NCBI GenBank assembly: GCA_003518045.1
Contig: DOZK01000020.1
Location: 1 to 8,162 of the forward strand
Length of the DNA stretch: 8,162 nt
Source: Candidatus Nomurabacteria bacterium
GTDB taxonomy: Bacteria; Patescibacteriota; Minisyncoccia; Phycocordibacterales; UBA5272
Reading direction: 5' to 3'
The position numbers and the translations under genes were made by a program. The notes beneath the pieces are model-generated. The model ran no database searches. It was not told the DNA's origin and saw only the letters and a program-made list of their open reading frames with translations. The stretch's first letter is position 1, and the number at the start of each line of letters is the position of its first letter. Shown here one piece after another: positions 1 through 4,866 of this stretch.

Positions 1-68
1 TACTGTTTTGTATTATAGGAACCCGCCTTGACTGCGAGGCAGGCTAAAAATTTGCGTGAGCGTCCCTC

Positions 69-96
69 TTGACTTTTTCATATTTTAGTGTATACT
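69..96 (+). promoter_or_regulatory. Sigma70-type promoter of the small exported-protein gene
   Basis: The -35 box TTGACT (69-74) and the -10 box TATACT (91-96) are separated by 16 bp. Transcription would begin near 103, leaving a leader of about 78 nt before the ATG at 181. The -10 box lies inside a possible upstream GTG-initiated extension of the reading frame, which argues for the downstream start. This is read from consensus only. Confidence 0.7.
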
Positions 97-113
97 GTGC
101 GAGTATGTTGGTG

Positions 114-131
114 TTTAGCGGGTCCGCTAAA
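114..131 (+). other. 5' leader hairpin upstream of the small exported-protein gene
   Basis: TTTAGCGG (114-121) and CCGCTAAA (124-131) are perfect complements, giving an 8-bp stem with almost no spacer (in practice the inner pairs open into a small loop). It lies about 11 nt after the predicted transcription start and 38 nt before the Shine-Dalgarno. It could protect the 5' end of the mRNA or bind a regulator as DNA. Either role is inference. Confidence 0.55.
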
Positions 132-169
132 TATCTTTGAGTTCAACAATTTTTTAGCCGTAACCCGGC

Positions 170-175
170 AAGGAG
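170..175 (+). promoter_or_regulatory. Shine-Dalgarno that fixes the start at 181
   Basis: AAGGAG sits 5 nt before ATG 181. It decides the start: the codons before it in the same frame overlap the promoter, and the peptide beginning at 181 is a textbook signal sequence. No other start in this window has a Shine-Dalgarno of comparable quality. Confidence 0.8.
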
Positions 176-180
176 TTCCC

Positions 181-984
181 ATGAAAGTTTCTAAATTAAT
201 CGTGTTCATCGCGATGGTGTTGGTTTCGTTTTCTTCTTTCGCCACGAATGTGGCCAAGGGGATTTATGAGAACAACACAGCCGGCCTCAAGAAATGCTGG
301 GAGGATGCCGTCCAAGGCAAGGCTGTCGGGTACGAACCCACAACCAAGAACCAACTGACCTCAACCGACTTCGAAAAAAAGACGGTCGGCAAAGGTGGGG
401 CATGCCTCACCGGCGCCTATGTCCGTGAGGACAAGGGGAGCAAGGTGTACGTGGGGACTGTCTTTGTCTCGGAAGGTTTTGAATACGGGGAGCAAACCAA
501 AGGAAAGGTGACTGCATATCGAATGGTTAAGTGCAGTAATCCTTTCCAGGGGATTTACTTTCCCACAGTGAAACTGTCTGAAAGACAGTCGGAACCAGCT
601 CAGGCAACAACTCAACCGCCGGCATCACAAGTGATTGTGGTGCAGGAGGTTAAGGTTGAACAACAGGCACCGACGCCGACAGTTGCTCCAACTCCAGCCG
701 TCGAATGTAAAGACTGTACCCCTAACCGCAAAACGGAAGTGGGGGAAGGTGGTTGGTGTCGTGTTGATTCTGGCCGCGTGAAACTCGACTGCAATTTTGA
801 ATGGAAGGTCTTGCACACGCAAGATCAAGTCCGAAATTGTGGCTGTCAGGTATTCATTTCGAGTACTAATCAAATCGTCGGGTTCATGGATGCCATGCCC
901 GGCTCACCCCGCTGTCGCCAGCAGAAAAAATTTTGGACAGAGGCTCTCGGCCTCGTTTACAATGACTCTCGTCCACCGCAATAG
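181..984 (+). CDS. Small exported cysteine-rich protein of unknown function
   Basis: I do not recognise this 267-residue protein. Residues 1-21 form a signal peptide: a Lys near the N-terminus, a hydrophobic core, and SFA before the likely cut after Ala21. The mature part has two halves joined by a Pro/Gln/Thr/Val-rich linker at about 135-175. The N-terminal half has three cysteines (39, 75, 118). The C-terminal half has seven (176, 179, 193, 204, 220, 222, 245), including the pairs CKDC and CGC. Ten cysteines suggest a disulfide-stabilised protein outside the cytoplasm. There is no second membrane segment, LPxTG motif or lipobox, so it is probably released or held non-covalently. It has its own promoter and terminator, so it is monocistronic. 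One coding line (241-300) counts 32 G+C of 60, and the gene uses many C/G-ending codons, unlike the AT-rich genes downstream, so recent acquisition is possible. A secreted adhesin or inhibitor are only guesses. Confidence 0.75.
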   Translation: MKVSKLIVFIAMVLVSFSSFATNVAKGIYENNTAGLKKCWEDAVQGKAVGYEPTTKNQLTSTDFEKKTVGKGGACLTGAYVREDKGSKVYVGTVFVSEGFEYGEQTKGKVTAYRMVKCSNPFQGIYFPTVKLSERQSEPAQATTQPPASQVIVVQEVKVEQQAPTPTVAPTPAVECKDCTPNRKTEVGEGGWCRVDSGRVKLDCNFEWKVLHTQDQVRNCGCQVFISSTNQIVGFMDAMPGSPRCRQQKKFWTEALGLVYNDSRPPQ

Positions 985-991
985 TGGAAAG

Positions 992-1008
992 GCGAGCTAT
1001 CGGCTCGC
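992..1008 (+). other. Short hairpin after the exported-protein stop codon
   Basis: GCGAGC (992-997) and GCTCGC (1003-1008) form a 6-bp stem with loop TATCG, 7 nt past the stop codon. An A-run and not a U-run follows, so it is not a terminator on the plus strand. It may act with the palindrome at 1016-1041 to protect the 3' end. Confidence 0.45.
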
Positions 1009-1015
1009 AATAAAA

Positions 1016-1041
1016 AAAAGGGAAGCCTAGGCTTCCCTTTT
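1016..1041. terminator. Palindromic, probably bidirectional terminator
   Basis: A perfect 26-bp palindrome: A4 and GGGAAGCC, a central TA, then GGCTTCCC and T4. As RNA it folds into an 11-bp stem with loop CTAG. The 3' U-run ends the small exported-protein transcript. The A-run upstream gives the same layout on the minus strand, so it could stop transcription from either side. It separates the first gene from the promoter at 1073. Confidence 0.75.
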
Positions 1042-1072
1042 CTAATACTAAAAAATGAAAAAATCTTTGTCA

Positions 1073-1101
1073 TTGACAAACTAGACCATTGATGATATAA
1101 T
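1073..1101 (+). promoter_or_regulatory. Consensus sigma70 promoter of the large surface-protein gene
   Basis: TTGACA (1073-1078), a 17-bp spacer and TATAAT (1096-1101) match the consensus at every position. TGA just before the -10 also provides the extended -10 TG. The start would be near 1108, giving a leader of about 47 nt. By sequence this should be the strongest promoter in the window. Confidence 0.85.
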
Positions 1102-1109
1102 ACGAAAAT

Positions 1110-1134
1110 CGCTAATCCTACGTATAGGCTGGCG
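1110..1134 (+). other. 5' leader hairpin of the large surface-protein gene
   Basis: CGCTA (1110-1114) pairs with TGGCG (1130-1134, one G-T wobble), and CCTA (1117-1120) with TAGG (1125-1128), around loop CGTA. A small AT/C internal loop lies between the two stems. It begins about 2 nt from the predicted transcription start. The rest of the leader is AT-rich and lacks a Shine-Dalgarno. A 5'-terminal hairpin of this sort can stabilise mRNA; that role is inferred here. Confidence 0.5.
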
Positions 1135-1154
1135 TAAAAATTAAATTTATAAAT

Positions 1155-4088
1155 ATGAAAAAAATAATAACAATATTTGCATTCTCAGTTATTTTGTTTT
1201 CTTCTCTAGGGACTTCTTTTGCACAGAATGACGGATTTATTATTCCTGCTTATGGGTCGGACATCTACAACAATGATCAAAGTGGAAATAATTATGGGGA
1301 CACTGTGTATACAGACCCATCTTTTATCATTCCATCCTTTGGGTCAACAGTTTATAATTATGATACTAATTGTACATGGTGTACAACCCCCACATTTACT
1401 AATAATAATTATGGAAATACTGTATACACAGACTCATCATTTATTATGCCGTCAGTTGGTTCAACCGTTTATAACTATGACACCAATTGTACTTGGTGTT
1501 CTCAACCCTCAGCCTATACAACCCCAGTAGTCACAAATACTAATACCTACGCCCCAGTAGACACTTCTTACTACGGAGGTAATTCTTACGGTGCGGTTAA
1601 TTACGGATCTACAAATTACGGCTATACAAGTTATGGACAAACAAATTATGGTCAAACTGGTTCTTCATGGACTGGTGTAACTTCTTGCCCAGCAGGACAA
1701 TTTTTACTTAATGGAAGTTGCCAAACAAATCAGATGGTATGTCCAATGGATTCTAAACAATGTTCGGACGGCTCTTTTGTTTTCCGCTCTTTACCTAATT
1801 GTGCTTTCCCAGTGTGTCCGACAACTAACCCAACTGCTTGTCCAATGGATGCAAGGACTTGTTCAGACGGTAGTACTGTTTCTCGTACTTTACCTGGTTG
1901 TAATTTCCCAGCGTGCCCACTCCCTATAACTTGTTCAACCGGAACATATTTATTTAATGGATCTTGTACACCTTGTCCTACTGGAGTAGCTGTTTCACCA
2001 GGCCCTGCCGGTTGTCCAGCAACCCCAGTAACTCCGGTAACCCCAGTAACACAATGTCCTACAGGATTGGTATTTGTTAATGGTGCTTGTGTATTTATGC
2101 CTACCATCTGTCCTATCGGAGTAGATGTATCACCAGGAAATCCTGCTTGCCAAACACCAACTCCAATTTGTCCAACAGGCTCAACATTAATTAATGGAAC
2201 TTGCCAAATCAATACAACGGTCTGTCCAGCAGGCTCCACTTTAATTAACGGCACATGTCAGATTAATGGAACAGTGTGTCCATTCGGGTCTACACTTGTT
2301 AATGGAGTTTGCCAAGTCAATTCAACAGTTTGTCCAATAGGTTCAACATTAGTTAATGGAGTTTGTCAGATTAATAATACAGCATGTCCAGCAGGTTCTA
2401 CATTAATTAATGACATCTGCCAGATCAATAGTACTGTCTGTCCAGCCGGAGCAACATTAATTAATGGCGTCTGCCAAGTTAATCAAACAACTTGTCCAAT
2501 AGGTTCAACTTTAATAAATAATGTTTGCCAAATAAATCAGACAGTTTGTCCAGCTAATTCAACTCGCATCAATGGAGTTTGTCAGGCACCGATAACTTGT
2601 CCTACAGGAACAACATATCAAAACGGAACATGTTTAGGATATGGAACAACAGTGTGTCCAAACGGATCAACTCTTATAAATAATGTTTGTCAGATAAATC
2701 AAACAACTTGTCCTTCTGGCTCATCTTTCATCAATGGAGTTTGCCAGGCACCAATAACTTGTCCATCAGGAACTTCATATCAAAATGGAAGTTGTGTTAA
2801 CAATCAAGTAATGGTTACTTGTCCAAATGGTAGTGTTGTAAATTATTTATTCCAATGTCCAGTAACTTATGGACAAACTAGTTATGGACAAACTTCATAC
2901 GGACAGGTAAATTATAATCAAAATACTAGTTACAATATTCCACAAGTTGTTTATCAAACATGTTGGGATGGAACAGTTCTTCCAAATACATCAGTATGTC
3001 CATCACAATATAAAATGTGTGCGAATGGAACAAGTATTCCAATTAACCAAACTTGTTATGTAGCACCATTGCCTGTTTATGTTCCACCAGTAGTTATTAA
3101 GTTTAATAATGTTGTTACAAGTGTTGTAACACAAGTTACAAATAATTCTGCTCGTTGTAACGGTATAGGACTTATCGCACAGGGTGCGCAATCAACAGGA
3201 TGGTTTGAATACGGACAAACTGCAAACCTTGGACGTACTACATCTCCTGCAATTATTGGTTCGTCAGCTACAGCACCATTCTCAAATGTTTTATCTAGCT
3301 TACAACCATCAACTGCGTATTACTGTAGAGCCGTAATGCAAAATGAGTACGGAGTTGTTAAAGGTGAGATAGTAAAGTTTACAACAAAAGCCAAGGCTTC
3401 AACATCAGTATATGTACAGCCAACACCAGTAAAGACAGCAGTCAAAAAAGTAGTAAAGAAAAACGAAATTATTTGTTTCGATGGATCTGTTGTTAGTACT
3501 GGAAATGAATCTTCAGCAACAATGCTTAACCAAGGACAAAAGTTGATTGCAGTTCAGATGGAAAAGATAACAGGAGATTTGATAGTGGGTGGAAATGTAT
3601 CATATAAATTGTCTTACAAAAATCTAGTTGGTACAAATCTCTCAGGTGTGATAATTAAAATTGCTATACCAGAGGAAATTTCTCTAACAGATGTTCCAAT
3701 GGGAAGTTATGATGAAGCAACTCACACAATGACATTTAATCAGTTATCTGTTAATCCATATTCTGAAAATGTAATTAACTGGTCAGGAACAGTAAAGAAA
3801 ACTGCTTCAGTTGGTAAGACTATTGTAACAACAGCTTATGTACTTTATACAGTTCCAGGAACACAGGTGCAAGATGAAGTTACGGCTTACACAGCATCTT
3901 CTATTTCACAAGCTCCAGATATCCAAACAGTGAGTGGATCTAAGAAAGTAGTTGGAGCAGGTGTCGGAAGTTTCTTGCCAAATAGTTTAGTGGAGTGGCT
4001 TGCATTAATTGCAATACTCTTCATTATATTTATTCTTGGGAGAAGTATTGCGGCGTCATACCGCAAGGGGGATGAAGCCCACCATTAA
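1155..4088 (+). CDS. Large membrane-anchored cysteine-repeat surface protein
   Basis: A 977-residue exported protein with about 55 cysteines. Order of parts: signal peptide 1-23 (cut after SFA); a 39-residue duplication ending in NCTWC (45-76 and 84-115); a Tyr/Gly-rich stretch (139-169); two C-x6-C-S-DGS modules (196-222 and 229-255); degenerate cysteine units with a PVT hinge (288-300); twelve tandem units of about 18 residues, CPxGSTLINGxCQIN-type (339-555); a second YGQT-rich stretch (571-593); C-DGT/C-NGT cysteine modules (603-634); an FnIII-like domain (about 650-745, with C668 and C724 placed to pair); a Lys-rich linker; a DUF11-like beta domain (about 797-915); and a membrane segment (about 945-962) after FLPNSLVEWL, with a basic tail. 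This predicts a type I anchored stalk facing outward, for adhesion, host contact or surface structure. No LPxTG and no enzyme motif is visible. The function is inferred; the architecture is plain. Confidence 0.85.
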   Translation: MKKIITIFAFSVILFSSLGTSFAQNDGFIIPAYGSDIYNNDQSGNNYGDTVYTDPSFIIPSFGSTVYNYDTNCTWCTTPTFTNNNYGNTVYTDSSFIMPSVGSTVYNYDTNCTWCSQPSAYTTPVVTNTNTYAPVDTSYYGGNSYGAVNYGSTNYGYTSYGQTNYGQTGSSWTGVTSCPAGQFLLNGSCQTNQMVCPMDSKQCSDGSFVFRSLPNCAFPVCPTTNPTACPMDARTCSDGSTVSRTLPGCNFPACPLPITCSTGTYLFNGSCTPCPTGVAVSPGPAGCPATPVTPVTPVTQCPTGLVFVNGACVFMPTICPIGVDVSPGNPACQTPTPICPTGSTLINGTCQINTTVCPAGSTLINGTCQINGTVCPFGSTLVNGVCQVNSTVCPIGSTLVNGVCQINNTACPAGSTLINDICQINSTVCPAGATLINGVCQVNQTTCPIGSTLINNVCQINQTVCPANSTRINGVCQAPITCPTGTTYQNGTCLGYGTTVCPNGSTLINNVCQINQTTCPSGSSFINGVCQAPITCPSGTSYQNGSCVNNQVMVTCPNGSVVNYLFQCPVTYGQTSYGQTSYGQVNYNQNTSYNIPQVVYQTCWDGTVLPNTSVCPSQYKMCANGTSIPINQTCYVAPLPVYVPPVVIKFNNVVTSVVTQVTNNSARCNGIGLIAQGAQSTGWFEYGQTANLGRTTSPAIIGSSATAPFSNVLSSLQPSTAYYCRAVMQNEYGVVKGEIVKFTTKAKASTSVYVQPTPVKTAVKKVVKKNEIICFDGSVVSTGNESSATMLNQGQKLIAVQMEKITGDLIVGGNVSYKLSYKNLVGTNLSGVIIKIAIPEEISLTDVPMGSYDEATHTMTFNQLSVNPYSENVINWSGTVKKTASVGKTIVTTAYVLYTVPGTQVQDEVTAYTASSISQAPDIQTVSGSKKVVGAGVGSFLPNSLVEWLALIAILFIIFILGRSIAASYRKGDEAHH
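1287..1499 (+). repeat. 117-bp direct duplication (39-residue N-terminal repeat)
   Basis: Residues 45-76 (1287-1382) and 84-115 (1404-1499) share the pattern NYG-TVYTD-SFI-P-GSTVYNYDTNCTWC. A weaker third copy without cysteines (FIIPAYGSDIYNN) precedes them at residues 28-40. Many differences between the copies are synonymous, so the duplication is old enough to have drifted while the protein sequence was kept. Confidence 0.85.
1569..1661 (+). repeat. Tyr/Gly-rich low-complexity segment 1
   Basis: Residues 139-169 are built of short NYG, SYG and YGQT units with Ser, Thr and Asn. It lies before the cysteine-rich region, and a matching segment closes that region at 2865-2933. Such composition is usually disordered or self-associating; no function is proven. 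Confidence 0.75.
1740..1919 (+). repeat. Duplicated C-DGS cysteine module (99-bp period)
   Basis: Residues 196-222 and 229-255 share CPMD-xx-C-SDGS-x-V/F-x-R-x-LP-x-C-x-FP-x-CP. Each copy has five cysteines, counting the one at the end. I recall similar C-xDGS-x-V-xR-xP-x-C-xF modules from surface proteins of Patescibacteria, although the family name is uncertain. Confidence 0.8.
2169..2819 (+). repeat. Tandem array of twelve 18-residue cysteine repeats
   Basis: Twelve units begin at residues 339, 357, 375, 393, 411, 429, 447, 465, 482, 501, 519 and 536. Most are exactly 54 bp; the variants encode 17, 19 or 20 residues. Each unit has two cysteines spaced C-x10-C, and the next unit's first Cys follows after about five residues. 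A truncated thirteenth unit (556-568) ends the array. Synonymous drift between units is strong, so this is a protein-level repeat kept by selection and not a fresh DNA expansion. Confidence 0.9.
2865..2933 (+). repeat. Tyr/Gly-rich low-complexity segment 2
   Basis: Residues 571-593 run TYGQT, SYGQT, SYGQV, NYNQN, TSY. The YGQT unit is the same as in the segment at 1569-1661. The two segments bracket the cysteine-rich region. Confidence 0.75.
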
Positions 4089-4208
4089 AAAGTTACATAT
4101 TTGGAAAATTTCTTCGTTGTCTTCATCTATTAGTTTGTCACCGTACTCTTGTACGCCTCCAAACTAATAGACTCGACGCCTCGAACTTTCCTCACATATC
4201 TAACTTTT
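4088..4208. repeat. 121-nt long imperfect inverted repeat, unknown element
   Basis: It starts on the last base of the surface-protein stop codon. The outer arms AAAAGTTA-C-ATAT (4088-4100) and ATAT-C-TAACTTTT (4196-4208) pair except for one C-C. GGAAA/TTTCC (4103-4107, 4187-4191), TTCG/CGAA (4113-4116, 4182-4185) and GTC/GAC (4119-4121, 4175-4177) continue the stem. TCTATTAGTTTG (4126-4137) pairs perfectly with CAAACTAATAGA (4160-4171), and CGTAC-TCTT-GTACG (4142-4155) forms the tip. No start codon, ribosome site or U-run marks it as a gene or a simple terminator. It could be a mobile palindromic element (MITE- or REP-like), a structured RNA, or a 3'-end stabiliser. Confidence 0.65.
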
Positions 4209-4292
4209 AGAAAGATTTAAAGAAAATTCTAAACATAATTGCCTTATGTGAGTGCACAGAAAGTAGAAAGTAGTTAGTAAAAAATAAAAATG

Positions 4293-4325
4293 GAAAGCAG
4301 GACGACCAAAGGTCGTCCTGCTTTC
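4293..4325. terminator. 15-bp perfect hairpin, probable bidirectional terminator
   Basis: GAAAGCAGGACGACC (4293-4307) and its exact complement (4311-4325) close on loop AAA. On the minus strand it is followed by a U-rich tract (complement of 4279-4290). On the plus strand the U residues are in the stem foot and in GTATTT. The region before it (4209-4292) is AT-rich and has no gene that I can see. Confidence 0.7.
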
Positions 4326-4362
4326 GTATTTCCCTAATTGCTTACTACTAATTATTATTTGC

Positions 4363-4409
4363 TAATAGCACAAAGGGCGGACGCGAAGCGTCCGCCCTTT
4401 GTGCTATTA
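4363..4409. terminator. 22-bp perfect hairpin overlapping the tsaE promoter
   Basis: The arms 4363-4384 and 4388-4409 are exact complements (TAATAGCACAAAGG... against ...CCTTTGTGCTATTA) around loop GAA, with a GC-rich core GGGCGGACGC. It can end readthrough from upstream, although the following run (TTACTATATG) is a poor U-tract. Its right arm contains the tsaE -10 box, so it may also act as DNA, for example as an operator or cruciform. Confidence 0.7.
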
Positions 4410-4410
4410 T
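4402..4410 (+). promoter_or_regulatory. Extended -10 promoter of tsaE, leaderless start
   Basis: TGC followed by TATTAT (4405-4410) is an extended -10. Six nt separate it from ATG 4417, so transcription is predicted to start at the A of the start codon. No -35 consensus lies at 4382-4387, and there is no Shine-Dalgarno. The same arrangement recurs before the gene at 7385. Confidence 0.6.
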
Positions 4411-4416
4411 TACTAT

Positions 4417-4866
4417 ATGCAAGAATCTCACACAGTTGGTCAAAAAGACCTAGAAGCCATCGCCGAGAGGGTTGTATACCTTCTTTCTCAAGATAAGAGG
4501 GATAGGGCCTCTGTGGTCCTTTTAGAGGGCGATATGGGGGCAGGAAAGACCACTTTTACGCAGATTTTGGCAAAATATTTAGGAGTAGCCGAAAACGTTA
4601 ATAGCCCAACATTTATTCTAAAAAAAGAATATAAAACCCCACATAGTAATTTTACAAAAGTAGTGCATATCGATGCCTATAGATTTGTTCATCCTAAAGA
4701 AGCAAAAGTTTTAAGATTAGAAGATGATTTGGAAAATAGGGAAACAATAGTCGTTATTGAATGGCCATCAAAAATGAATTATATAAAAGCAGATGTAAAA
4801 CTTTCTTTCGAAGTAATTGATGACGACACTCGCGAAGTTACTCTAACTTACGAAAAAGATATATGA
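4417..4866 (+). CDS. tsaE: TsaE, ATPase of the tRNA t6A37 modification complex
   Basis: TsaE is the ATPase that works with TsaB and TsaD when threonylcarbamoyl is transferred to A37 of tRNAs reading ANN codons, in the cytoplasm. The 149-residue protein has the family's usual length and marks: Walker A GDMGAGKTT (38-46; Lys44, Thr45), SPTF (63-66), H-I-D-A-Y-R (84-89; Asp86 as metal ligand) and VVIEWP (112-117; Glu115, Trp116). I chose ATG 4417 because the family N-terminus begins right there; an upstream TTG (4399) would translate hairpin sequence. The extended -10 six nt upstream suggests a leaderless mRNA. Its TGA overlaps the polA start (ATGA), so the two genes are probably translationally coupled. 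TGA as the stop argues for the standard code. Confidence 0.93.
   Translation: MQESHTVGQKDLEAIAERVVYLLSQDKRDRASVVLLEGDMGAGKTTFTQILAKYLGVAENVNSPTFILKKEYKTPHSNFTKVVHIDAYRFVHPKEAKVLRLEDDLENRETIVVIEWPSKMNYIKADVKLSFEVIDDDTREVTLTYEKDI

Noticed and set aside
1..60. Possible promoter (TATTAT at 11-16) and GCCTTG/CGAGGC hairpin at 25-40
   Set aside because: No -35 partner and no U-run; the upstream context is cut off by the window edge.
88..180. GTG-initiated upstream extension of the first gene
   Set aside because: It overlaps the -10 box, lacks a ribosome site and would hide the signal peptide that begins at 181.
573..589. Hairpin ACTGTCT-GAA-AGACAGT inside the first gene (and another at 809-824)
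   Set aside because: Short stems within coding sequence, with no link to a boundary or signal; chance is sufficient.
1730..2254. Minus-strand open frame of 174 codons with repetitive protein
   Set aside because: It mirrors the cysteine repeats of the surface protein and has no start signal, ribosome site or promoter of its own.
2169..2819. CRISPR-like array
   Set aside because: The 54-bp units are in frame, code for protein, lack unique spacers and differ by synonymous changes.
3940..4088. LPxTG sortase signal at the C-terminus of the surface protein
   Set aside because: FLPNSLVEWL does not contain LPxTG; the segment reads as a plain membrane anchor with a basic tail.
4088..4208. Retron, 6S RNA or tmRNA
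   Set aside because: No reverse transcriptase gene, no 6S-type central bubble that I can define, and no tRNA-like ends or tag frame.
4399..4416. TTG start for tsaE six codons upstream
   Set aside because: It would translate part of the hairpin arm as Cys-Tyr-Tyr-Tyr-Tyr; the family N-terminus and the -10 spacing support ATG 4417.
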